A stretch of DNA of 36,781 nt, taken from positions 206,818-243,598 of the forward strand of contig JH153432.1 of assembly GCA_000226015.1 (NCBI GenBank), written 5' to 3'. Source of the stretch: Mnemiopsis leidyi. Its lineage: Eukaryota > Ctenophora > Tentaculata > Lobata > Bolinopsidae. This document shows, one piece after another, positions 1 to 11,900 of the stretch. The notes beneath the pieces are model-generated. The model ran no database searches and was not told the DNA's origin. It was given only the letters and a program-made list of their open reading frames with translations. Each line of letters starts with the position of its first letter. The stretch's first letter is position 1. A program made the position numbers and the translations under genes.

Positions 1-1
1 A

Positions 2-82
2 GGCAGCAAAGGTGGGCACGCAAACTTCACGGTCTGTGCTCTCCTGTATCAACCTGAATCCATTTGGCACACGTTAAACTGA
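2..82 (+). CDS. Possible C-terminal end of a gene entering from the left edge
   Basis: An open frame runs from the first bases of the window to a TGA at 80-82. It encodes about 26 residues ending in ...ESIWHTLN. An AATAAA polyadenylation signal lies at 120-125, about 40 bases after the stop, which is where a 3' UTR would put it. The piece is too short to assign to a family and could be chance. The neighbouring sequence (83-300) is AT-rich and shows no coding signal. Confidence 0.22.
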   Translation, partial: GSKGGHANFTVCALLYQPESIWHTLN

Positions 83-273
83 CAAAATTTTTATTTATTT
101 ATTATTTTTTTATTGGCCCAATAAACAACAGGTCAAAGCTCCAAAATCTATAAATTCCAAATAAGTAAATCTTAAATCGAAGCTTGGTATTTCATGAACT
201 TTAGATATTATGGGTAATTTAATTAATTCTTTAAATTTAAATTTTGATTGCTATAAATGATATTAAATAAAAT

Positions 274-760
274 TTTGTTTTATTCTTGAAATTTTGTTTT
301 TATTCTTGAATCCCCTTAGACCAATATCAAGCCTCAACCTCAAGGATTACTTAGCAGGACCACAAGCAAAACACGGTGGTAGTTCCTCGTAGTATTCACT
401 ACCACTCTTCCGGAAAAGTGTCTCAACACCTGACTCCCAATGGGTTCTAGGAGTCCCCCGATGACTGATCACTATGGTAGATGTCCTCCCACCAGGGACA
501 TAACCACATTATGTCCTCCGGAAGTACCAACCTGGCGAACCCCCAGCCCAGCCGGGTATGGTCTATGCCTGCAATCTGGAGGAACTCCATGAGATGTTAG
601 CCACAAGGCGGACGAAAAATTCTGGTCCCAGCAAAATCCCGGCTCTGGCTTGTGGCTATTTTTACCAATCCTGATCCCGGTCCCAGTACCTGCTGAAAAA
701 GCGATCCTGGTCGATCCTTGTCCATGACACCCATGTGTACGTGTGGGCAAATTGCTCAAA
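274..760. repeat. GC-richer block, possible transposable-element remnant
   Basis: Between about 330 and 760 the base composition rises well above the flanking AT-rich DNA. The minus strand is open for 95 codons (472-759), rich in Gly, His and Pro, with no family I recognise. At its minus-strand 3' side (274-313) there is a short tandem duplication of a TTCAAGAATAAAA-type motif, the sort of repeat left at the tail of some retroelements. Known mobile-element protein motifs are absent. It could also be a genic exon region of the downstream plus-strand gene. Confidence 0.25.
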
Positions 761-821
761 ATATCGTAGGTATATAAACCCCTTTCTCCTCCATGACCTG
801 AACCGTAAACAAAATTTCCAG

Positions 822-1888
822 TCAGTTCCAGAACTAGACAGCAGCAGTGACGGGGCTTTCGCAGACGATGATGTGCAGCCAGGTGCAGAAAAGAAGCAGG
901 GATCTCCTAACCTCGGGAGGGGATCACATTATGGTGTCAGATCACCTAGCAAGCCACCAAGATCCCCGGATACCAGGCGAGGATCACCTGATGTGGCTGA
1001 GGTCAGCTCGTACGAGCCGCTTGACGATCCTGTGGATCTAGCTGCCGATAAAGAAGTGGAGAAGATAACAGGGCCACCTGTTAGGTAGACCCGTGACTTA
1101 CTTGTTTCTTTGTTTAAACAGCTGACTGTAACTAGTCAGTAAATTCCATCAATGGATCATTTGCTTGCTTGGACGAATTTATCGTGCTCCTCATGTGACT
1201 AAAAATGTTGTAATGCATTAAGAGCATTCTCTGAGTTGTAAGGCCATTCAAGCTTTGTAAATTTATGAAGCAACATTAGAAGAAATATTTATTAACATAA
1301 TATTTAATTCCGGCTCCTCAGACCGGAGGATGATCACGACGAAAGCAGAAGTCAGAGTATCAGTCTTAATCCCAAGATCGATTTTGATGACGTCACGGAT
1401 TCAGACATAACGTAAATAACCAAGTTCAAACTTAATTGTTGGAAATTTGAGTGGTAAACATCTGAATTTCGGATTCATCTATTGAGTGAATGAGTGGCAA
1501 ATGTTAACAATATGCAAATAATAATTTAAAATTGAATACTTATCAAACTTGAATAGCCTATCAGACTTGATGATAGACTGATGAAGTAGGAACCTACCGT
1601 TATCAATTTCTAAATTTCAGTGGGATAAAACGAAAAGACCGTACCAAAAAGTCGGGTCACATCAAATCTCCCGGTCCAATGGATAAAGTAAAGCAGGAGC
1701 AGGTGATCAGAAACAGCGACAAAGTCGAAACTTTACCCGAGGCAGGAGGGACAAGATACGGTTCTCTTCAGCGGGGAACCAGCAGACAGCGGTCCTACAG
1801 CCGCCAAGCGTCCTCTGGGGGCATGTCGCTCGGCCAAGTTCTCCTTATCATCATCTGCCCTTGTAGGCTCTGCTTCGGCCGGAGATAG
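822..1888 (+). CDS. Ser/Pro/Arg-rich protein of unknown family, C-terminal three exons
   Basis: Three exons join in a single frame: 822-1084, 1322-1411 and 1621-1888, with AG/GT borders and matching phases (2 then 2). They encode about 206 C-terminal residues. The first exon is rich in RSP/RGSP-type motifs and then in Asp and Glu. The second is acidic, and the third has a basic stretch (KRKDRTKK). The protein ends in a short hydrophobic, Cys-containing segment (about SLGQVLLIIICPCRLCF) and RR, then TAG at 1886-1888. Composition suggests a disordered, phosphorylatable region; the hydrophobic end could be a membrane anchor or a buried tail. No catalytic motif is visible. The 5' exons are missing and must lie between 125 and 821 or outside the window. 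I do not recognise the family. Exon phases and good splice sites support that it is real. Confidence 0.55.
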
Positions 1889-2600
1889 CTTGTCACTTTA
1901 CCGTGTTGAGGTTTTTTCTTTGTTTGAGTATTTAAACCGCTGACCAGACCGAATAGAGCAGACTGACCAGGCCAGACCACGGAAATGCGAGGATGCGTGA
2001 CAGCTAGTTCGATCTGGCTTTTTTGTGATTTACAACAAGCAATGGGTTACCACAACAATGACAAAAATCGTCCAAGGTTTACAAACTACGGTTTGCAAAA
2101 TTTGACAGTTGACAAGTTGAACTATAAGGCTATTCATTTTGACGAGAATTCTAGTTTCTATGGCAATTGTTTTGTACGACTGTTCTGTTTTGACGACTGT
2201 TCTTACTTCGACTGTATGGAGTTTGATTTAAAATCTCTCCATCACTTCCACTTGCGATATTTATCTTTAAATTGGATGTTTGTCAATTTTTTAAACTCTT
2301 TTTATAAAATTTTCAAAGGATTTTTTCCAGTTTTTCTTTTCAAAATTCTTTCCATGTAATTTTGCTGACTAAATTGAATCCCGACATTTCAGAACTTTGT
2401 CGACAGTAGGTATGCTCATTGTACTCCAGAGCAGATTCGCCTACAGCTACATAAAACCTAAATTTCTGTCTACCGTTGGTCCGTGACCAGCATTTTATTG
2501 CCGTTATTTTCCAGCTCTTCACAAGTATATTCAGCTAAGTTAGCAGCTGCCGCACGTTTAAAACAGCGATAATTCCGATAAATATATTGCACAAGCATGT
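1889..2600 (+). other. Probable 3' UTR / intergenic, no gene supported
   Basis: This AT-rich stretch follows the stop of the Ser/Pro/Arg-rich gene. A 124-codon open frame at 1985-2359 is Phe/Leu/Asn-rich, has no recognisable domain and no splice partners, and I treat it as non-coding. I see no AATAAA here. Confidence 0.4.
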
Positions 2601-2638
2601 GCTCATGTGACTCGTAAATTAACAGTCAGATCGGCCTC

Positions 2639-2760
2639 TATTGGCTGGCTGCTCGCCTGCTCTTGCCGCAGAACACGCTCAACCAGGCTTCACTACTTAC
2701 AGCTCGACCTTCGTCATACGGGGGTCATGTGACTTCTGCTAACCACGTGACTTCTGCTTA
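2639..2760 (+). promoter_or_regulatory. Candidate promoter-proximal region of the kelch gene
   Basis: About 150-270 bases before the most likely first coding exon there is an ATTGG (reverse CCAAT) motif near 2639. Two E-box-like copies of a direct repeat follow: TCATGTGACTTCTGCT from 2725 and CCACGTGACTTCTGCT from 2743. CCAAT and E-box elements are typical of animal proximal promoters. No TATA box is visible. The regulatory role is inferred from position and motif only. Confidence 0.35.
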
Positions 2761-2884
2761 TCATTGTTGTAAATCCAGCCCTCCGTGAAACATCATCTCT
2801 CACAGCTTCATCTATCGTCTACTCTAAGTTGACCATTGTTTTATCGGTTTAGTTTGGTTTGTGGTTCGAGTTTTGTGTTTGTTG

Positions 2885-2908
2885 ATGGTTTCAAGGAGAC
2901 AAGTGTAA
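2885..2908 (+). promoter_or_regulatory. Eight-codon upstream ORF one base before the candidate start
   Basis: ATG at 2885 opens seven codons and then a TAA stop (2906-2908). That stop is separated by one base from the candidate main ATG at 2910. An arrangement like this could lower translation or require reinitiation. It matters only if the 2910 exon is the true first coding exon. Confidence 0.3.
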
Positions 2909-2909
2909 T

Positions 2910-5900
2910 ATGACAGGTCGGTTCGCAAATGTCGTAAATCGAGTGAGGAATGAACAGAGGAGTGGTACAAAGTAAGTAAACTACCTGCTAGCCTCACACT
3001 CTTCCTACACAAGTCATACACAGAAAGTTTGTTATTTTCATCAGCTCAAATCGCGATCGTCTATAAATGACTTAAGTATTAACAGTTCATGTAAAAACTT
3101 GTATTTTTCATCGGCTCTAATCGTTTATAAATAGATTGATCTTGCTTGATGTTTTGGCCCAACTTTTCACGATCTTTAACGCACAAGCCTGGTTTGTGGT
3201 AAAGTTTAAACTCAGAAAACGTGCACATTACGTGAATCTAGTGCACTTTTGTTCATGAAAAGAGCTAGACACATTATAACCAGCCAACTTGAATAAAGAA
3301 AATACAGACTAACAGATGCATCCCTGTAAAAACTTTGAATACAAGACACATATATCGAGCAAGCAAGTTTTATAAAGTTCTCCTGGTTGGTTAGACTGAG
3401 TGTACTATACCTCCCCCAGCTTCGCTGTTTAAAATAGCCCTCGAGTAATCGCAGCCTCTCTGTGTCAGACTCTGTGGTTGTCATCCAGTAAGCATGCGAC
3501 GTACTGTTTGCGACCAAATTATCACATAATATAATGAATTGCGTATTTTACGATCGTTTGATGCTCCTTGATAGCGCTTTGAGTTTGTTCGGTTGATTGA
3601 TTTGAGGGTTTTATGATAAATGGCGCCGTCAATTTGGACATCATTTGGTATTGGATATAGCAGAAGACGATCATTGGCGCTCACTCTGTAAGTTTTTACC
3701 GATTATTTTAGTTCGATAATGCCCAATTTTGTAATTCAATAAGTATGAGTACTTATTACTGAGGTACATGCTTTGATTTATTGATTAAATACCCCACGGT
3801 CCGTGTCGGACTTCGGATTTCTTGTCTTCGAAGCAATTTTTTTCTTATTGATAAATTAAACTCACTTGATCAGTGGTTTCAAAGTGAATAACTTGTACAA
3901 ATTGTGGTGCAAATTTAATGAAACAAAAAATTGCAATCTGAATCGTGTTTCAATTATTTTGAACTTCTTGTCTTGATAAGTCATTATTTTTCTATCATCT
4001 TTCAATCTGACAAATCAGTCGGTTTAGAACAATTTTTTGAGATAAATTTGTAGTTTAGTATGAACTAATGGATAGGGTTGATTATTGACACCTTCTTTTC
4101 TGACCGACGTAGACCAAAATTTGATTTCAGAAAAATCGTTATCGCAGGAGCTCACAATAACCACTAAGATAGGCGCCAAGCATCCTTTATCAGACAATAA
4201 ACGATCCATGAACCTGTCAAGAACTATTCCACTACTAAGCAAGAACTAGAAGAAGCATGTTCATGTTATGTATTTTCATTTTAACAAGTTCAGAGTTGGC
4301 GGGATTCTTTGACCCTGGCACCTCTCAGTCATGTGATCGCAGAACTTCCAACTCTCTGTGAATAGTTCAAAACATGCTTCCAAGCTGCTGACTGCCATTG
4401 GCCAATAAACTTTATCAAATATGATCAACAGGTCTAAAGTAGAAGAGAGCACAAATTTAGCATCGTGAGACAAACGGCATGCTTATAAACGTGCCAGCCG
4501 ACTGGCTACCTTTTTTTGAACGTCAATATTTGTTCAATATGTTTTGACGAAAAATCACATCCGTTGTAAGTCCTGTTCTAGGTGGTGACATCTATTATTC
4601 CGTACGTCTGATAGCGATATCTCGAAAAAGACGTGAATTTCGCTTGCTTAAAGTTTAACATCTAGTCAAATCCTCCAAACTGATGGTTGTTCTCCGGTTC
4701 CCTTTTGTTTCACGTTTTTAACTTTTGCATTCAAAATTTCGATTAGCCAACGGTGAATAAGAACGGGGACGACTTTAAATACTAGCCGCGGTGATTTACT
4801 GTTAAATTTTACGCTGCATGACACTTAAGAAGATTTTAAGAAGATAACTTTCTACATTCTTCATTTTTTCCTTTCGAGTATTGAAATTTTGCGTGTCTTG
4901 TCTGATGTTGACAATCACATCATAACAGCATAACACCAGCAAACAAATGTCTCATGAAAATAGGTAATGGTATACACTAGTTTAATGTTCAGTGAACTCC
5001 TACTGCCAGGTAATATAGTAACATGTTCTAGACGATTTGGTAAATCGAGAGACTGAGAGATATGGCAAGTGATCTTAACAATGAAAGTTCAAAGCACGAT
5101 CTGAACAAGGAGTGTTTAATACAGGATCAGATAGAAAATCTAAGCGAGCTCCAATTCCGGCAAGTTCCTTCTTCTGAGATCAGTTTGTCTGAGCGTGTGT
5201 CTGTTAGAGACACTTGTAAAGTGCATGGCACAGTAAGTTCAAGTATAATCTCTTGAGGATTAAAATGAAGTGTCTAGCGTTTTACCAACTTTGTAATATA
5301 CGATTATTTCTATAAAACCATAGCTATATGGAGTATTGCCATATCGATGATATAATGACACATCATCTTTAATCTGAAGACTGAAGTTGTTCGGACTTAC
5401 TTGCCGCTTTGTACGACAACTTCGGACAAATTTCCCACGGCTTGCTTCGTACATTAATTACACTAAGACTCTTAGCATACTAGTTATTTACTGCATGTAT
5501 CTTCAGCATGCTTTTTCTAAATGCCAGATAATAAATTTGTACGTTTTGAACTTCTTAAAAGCTATATCCGGTGTTAACCGAAACACACTCTACAATATTG
5601 TACGCTTCGGCAGGTCATGTGACTAATCTCCATTAAGGACGCATCTCATTCATTCTCCAGAAAATGCTACTTTTCACATTAACACGACAAGAACCCGAAT
5701 CATACCAGGAAATCGGGAAAGTGACTTCGGAATACTCGCCTTGTTTGGATATTCTACTGTCACGTGATCTGAAGTGCAGCATGAGAGTCTGGAACTGGAT
5801 TGTCGTAGTTGGTTTCGACTGGTCCAAATCTCTGTAAAACAAGAGCGGCAATGGAGACGTTTCGCAAGCAATGCGAGCTGGAGTTGTGTCCTATGCTTGT

Positions 5901-8900
5901 CTTGCTTTTTTCACATTTTAGCTTGTTTGTTTGTTTCCTTGCAATAGGCTTACTGTGTTCGTGGTTTTTATGATGAGGCCCATGTGAATGTGGTGGACGT
6001 TGATTACATAGTGACGTCATCATGCTGAGAGGAGTGAAGGGGGACGTCAGATCTTCCGCAAAGCAGCGGTGGTTGGGAGTCTTAAGCAGGTTTGCAGTGA
6101 CGTGGTATGAAGTTGAGTGGGGAAATGTGGTATGAAATATGGGATTGTTGGTTGTGCTCTCTTTGATTGACCAAACCAGCGAGGAATTGAGGAAGGCGCT
6201 GTCTACATTGAATTTAAGCATTTTGAATGTGTGACTATCTTATCATTTGAATTTACAGACACCCAATCTGAATTGACGATGGTATAAGGATATAGGACGT
6301 ATCAATAATCTCTTTTAAGACTTCATATCAATTTTAGTTTAAAACTTTGAATGTTTCAATATTTTTCTTTCGAATTTTCTATATCTAACATACGTGATAG
6401 TCAAAAAAATTCAGGACGAGCTAAACTGTACACTGAAATATGATTAGAAACTAAGGCATGTTAACGAGTTACAATAGTCTAACACGGACAGTACTTCTAC
6501 ACCAGCTTCTGAACAACCCTTAACTCCCCTCCCTTCCCCAGATTAAGATCTGTGGTGACCGCTGACGGACTTCTTAGAGAGTACAACTCAGAGAGACACG
6601 CTAGACTCCTTCTTGATGGTATCGGGGATATTTTTCAAGCCCGACAATTCACTGATGTTGTCGTTAAGATTGGGGAGACGGAAATAAAGGCTCACAAGTA
6701 GGTCTATTTTTATCTTCACGATCCCACTCCATCCATAATATAAATTTCTTAGTGAACTTAAAACCTCGTCAATATGTATGTGGACGATTTCTTGATGTTT
6801 ATTTTATAATCAGCTCCGGTTTTGTTTAAATTTCCGATTGCACAGTTCAACTGTCGGCCAAGATGCTGCTTCAGTATCCTCATCTGTTAGAACTGATCTT
6901 CATTTGAGCTGCCGATCTGCATATGAATGATGTCGTTTTCTGCAATTCTATTATCATTTCGATTCTAAATTGGTGTTGTATGTCTCATCGGAAAGTTACC
7001 CTGTTGATCGGTTCCACATCCACAGAACAAAGATCTAACAAACACCAGCATGCTACTGTTCCTTACAATGTATACGATAGGGTTCACAGCTGAGTTGAGG
7101 GGTATACCATAAAAGAAAAAGTAGATCGTGACATTATCATCTTTTACGTGGAATACAAGGAGAAAAAGATGAGCCAGCACAAGAATACTGACAAAACAAA
7201 ATATTGCAGACAAAATAATGATCGTTACTGTCGGTCCTTTACTGGCGTACTTGTCTACGGAGTCCCTCTTTGTTTTCTTCAGGACCCTGATGGTCAGGAA
7301 GTTAGCTATCAGGATTATGAGAACAGCTGCTAGTAAAATAGCAATGTAGTAGTATCTCTTGTAGTCCCTGAACCGGTCAAATGTCTCTACTCCACAACTC
7401 TCACTAACTATACCGTCTAAAACTTCGATACCAAACTCTATCACATGTGTAAGGACGGTAACCATGGCAACCCTCCTTCCTTGGACGTTGTGATCCAGAG
7501 GTCGACACATCTTCAGGGCTCTACACACGCTGATCAAAACGGTGGCAAGTCCAGTACCTTGAATTGAGAAGGAGAACAAAGTTTTGAAAATCAAGTAGGG
7601 TAGGTTGTCATGGAGACCACCAGTTGAGCTAATCATGGTGAGAGTTCCAAACAAACAAACAGCTAGATCAGATGTAGTCAGCAGGATGAATAGTTTGTTG
7701 ACGAGACCGCGACTTTCTCGTTTTACAAAGTATGTCAGGGACACTGTATTAGAAAGGATCCCCAGAACGCAGATTAGGAAACTAATGAGGTACTCTATTG
7801 GAACTGCTGCCATTACTGATCGCTTATTAGAACACAGTCGATACGAGAGTTAAGGCATCTACTGACTACGTACTTTAATCAGCCAACTTCCTAAAAGCTC
7901 CAGAAGTTAATTGTTGGCAATTATCCTGTCAAATTGAATTGTTATCTAGGTCTAAATGACAGGTGGTCCCCTGTAAATCTAGTTACAATAGACGTTTATT
8001 GTCGCTCAATGTTGCTGCAGCCCTAAGTTAACAACATACTAAAGCCTGGTCGTGCTGCAACGTACTAAAAATTTCACTAACAACGGTACTTTTGATCGTG
8101 TTACCATAGCAACACTGAACACTTTTCCTTATTTACATTGGAGTTGACCTATCATGCAAGCTCTGACTCATTATGTTTTGAAGCTCTATATAAACTCTAT
8201 ACAATAATAGAGCTTCTGCGCTTCGCTTTTTAACACCTAATGGTCATGGTTGAAATAGACATTTTGCTTACAATTTCTTCAAAAAGTGACACAAATGTGT
8301 TACCAAATTCGAGTTGACTTACATGACCATGGTATAGTTGGAGTTTACTGAATGAAATTTTTACCCTTTGATCCGAGATTGTGCTATCCCCCACCCCCCA
8401 CCGCCGACTCTAATTTACTTCAACCCAGGTGCATACTCTCCGCTTGTTCCAAGTACTTCAGAGCAATGTTTACTACCGACCTAAAAGAGGGTCAAACAGA
8501 TGTAGTGGAACTCAAGGATATGACAGAGGATTCCGTCACTAAGGTTTGTTCAGAATTATATGATCGTGAATTATAATATTGATAGAAGACATTCTCATTA
8601 TCACGAACAGAGCTCGAGGAATTTAATGCTTAACGAAATGTCGTACAAAATAGAGTGTTGATTTAGAAAACACCGGTCTCTGCTCAGAGTTTTTAGTTAA
8701 TCTTTGAATGTTTACACTTGACGGCGAAGATGATAATTTTGCTTGTTGTTTCCACATGTAACCTGATAAAAAGTTCTAGAACTTATCTCAAGTGCTGACT
8801 GATGCTTCTTTTAACAGACGAACAATCTTTTACTCATCCTAGCTCGTCACGCATGATCACTAAAGCCCCCCCCCTCTAAAAGTTTCAACCAGCCTACACG

Positions 8901-11900
8901 CTACAACCCTACCTTCCCAGGTTATAAACTTTATGTACACGGGAAGGATCCAGATAGTTACAGATGGAGTGGAGGATCTCCTCAAAGTAGCGGACATGTT
9001 TGACATTCAGGAAGTGCGGGAAGCTTGCACTGACACCCTCATCAGAAACCTCTGTCCTGAAAACTGCATAAGTAAGTCTAGTTATTGTACTTGTAGAAAG
9101 TTAGATCTGAACTGTTTAAAAATCTGTCTACAGATCGATGTAGATGGCACTAATTATGTACTTGAGCTCATCAAGAATTAGAAGCATTACATTATCACAA
9201 ACCTTTGATATTAACCGCCCAACGTTGACAAGTGAATTTCAAGAGAGTTGAGAAGCTTCGCGCGGCAACAAAGAGCATCAAAATCGTCATGTTATAAAAC
9301 TTCAATACTCACGTGACATTAAAACAGGTCACGTGACATTGCTCAAACTATTTCAGACATGGCAAACTTAGCCTCCGCACACAACCTACAAGCTCTGTCT
9401 AAAGCTGCTCTGAGATATGCTCACGAGAACGTGGAAACTGTCCTGCAGTCTCAGGAGTTCCTCAAATCTCCCATCAACCAGGTAGGCATAATTTTCTTTC
9501 TTAACAGAAACGAAAAAGTAATTTATTTAGAACTTTTGAAAAAGATTGATTACAGAATAAATATATATTAACAAAATCACCATACTCAGACAAATCTATT
9601 CTATTTAAGAGAAAAATGTTTCTGATAGCAGCACGGAGTTATTTAGTCTCATTCTTCAAATTTAGTAGCTTTGTTGATTTTCTCTGTAGATTTGAAAATG
9701 CGTTTTTAGGAAACTTTTCATCAAATATTTCGAACTGACACGTTCCTATGCATGAAAATGGCTGTAGAATTTGTTAAATTATCTGAGTCTATAATTTATA
9801 AGATTAATAAGATTAGAGATGTTATTGCTGTATGCGGCAGTTCGTGTGTAAGTGAAACATCTGACCTAGGCAAATTCACTGACATGCATGAGTTCAGACG
9901 CATAACGACTTGATATTTCCACCTCAGTGTAATGGCGAAATATTTAACAGAAATTGTAACGATATCATTAAAGTCAAGCCAATCGAATCTTGATATATCT
10001 GGCTTTGTTCACTGAACTCCAAAGGGTATTTTTCCAGATGTGTAGCAAAGAATAGATGGTTTAAGAATACTAGGTCTCATTAGTTTTAAACAATTAGAAA
10101 TTTTCAGTCGACATAAAACCTCTGATTAGTTCAGTGAAAGGAAACATTCTAAGTTCAGCTGTATAACCTTTATGACAATCATTCATCATCTTCGTAGTCA
10201 GTGTGGAGAAATGCTTGAGCAAGATTTCCTAATTCTCTAGCTTTAAATTGCACTGTTTTCTACATAACCCATCACACCGCCTGGGAGATAGACTTATCCG
10301 GGCCCTGAGAAGATACCACCATACCCTGAGAAGATACCACCAAACTCTTAGTAAGCCCTAGCCTCATCATCCTGAAAGTAGCTACCACCTTCTCCTTGAC
10401 CTCTCTCTTTCTCGTCAGCACTATGACAGGATCTAAAGCCGACGTGAAGACAGGGACCCAAGCAAACACTATCTCCCTGCTGTTGAGTCGCCAGGATGCC
10501 TCCCACTGTACACCTCCAATAAGTACAATAGTCAGGATGTAAGGCAGGTTGAGGAGAAGTAACGTTACAGAGCTGGTCAGGTACTTGCTTGCTGTGGTGG
10601 GGTTTCTAGTCCTCTCTATAAGCAGGTAGAACACCGTTACCATGGAGGCTACAACTCCAACTATGCAGTGTAGAAAGTAAGACCAGAAGCACACATCTTC
10701 CATCAGTTTCATAAGTTTCAACATGTCATCTTCTTTGGAGTAGAAAGCGTCCATCGCGTAGTAAGCACCATTGGCTCCCAGCATGTAGATTATATGGAAG
10801 GCTAGATACCCGAATATGTAGCGTTGTTTGAGTTGGATGAAGGGTGCCACAACCTTGCTGAGACGTGTTACTGCCAGCACTGCCGTGAAGAATTGAGAGA
10901 AACATCCGAAAATGCAGGCCATGGGCCGGGCGTGTATTAGGATCGTTGAAGAGCTTGGATAAAGCCTTGAGCTGAAAAAGTTTTGTTAAGAATGGACGTA
11001 AAGAAATCTGTGCTGGTTTACTTACTGTCTAGATGAATACATTTCAATTTTCATATACATTGCTACCTGCAAGGTACAATAAATTTTTACTTTCATATAT
11101 TGAGGTCTCTTTTCCTGATTTGCTTCATTCTTACCCTAAAGTACGAGAGTATAGGCGAATGCAAATTATGATTGCTTAATCCTGCTTTCATTTATCATTT
11201 TATTGCGCTTGTAAAATGTTACAATTAAATGGACTACTTCTCTTTTAGAATCAATTTTAGCCGTTATTTTACTACGATTGATTCGATGTTTAGTCATGAA
11301 TCATGATCGGTCAATGTTATCTGATCAATATCCAAGGATGATCACAAAACACATTATCTTCCTCTGCACCCTGATATCAACTTTGGCCTTGCAAGAGTTG
11401 AAGGATGACACCTTCATAAGTTTCATCACCAAATCCACTAAATTCTGCATCATGTTCTACAGTCCTAGCTGTGGTACCTGCAGAGCATCTCTCCCCATCT
11501 TCAGAAATGCTGCTATGAAAATCGAAGCAGAGAACATCACCAACTTTCAGATAGCTCAGATAGATGTCTCAGAGTTTACTGCTAGTGGGGACAGATATGA
11601 TGTTTGGCACTATCCCACATTCATAATAGACGGAGTCGACTTGCCTTATCACCAAATTTACAAAGGTTCCCCCACCTCAGCTGAAGAGCTTGCCAAGTGG
11701 ATAAGGCAGTTGGGATCTCCAGACTATCTACCTCCAGTTTCTGCTTTGTGGGTTCTGGATGAAGACAGTATTGATGACTGTGTTGAGGAGCGAATTTGTT
11801 TAATCCAGTTCACTGATAGCAGGTGTGTTCAGTGTCTGGGGAGGGCTTATCAGATTCACGAGCTAGCTAACCACATTGACAATGAGCTCCATGGCGAGGG

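Noticed and set aside
1985..2359. 124-codon plus-strand frame
   Set aside because: AT-rich, Phe/Leu/Asn-biased, no domain or splice partners; best explained as 3' UTR or intergenic DNA.
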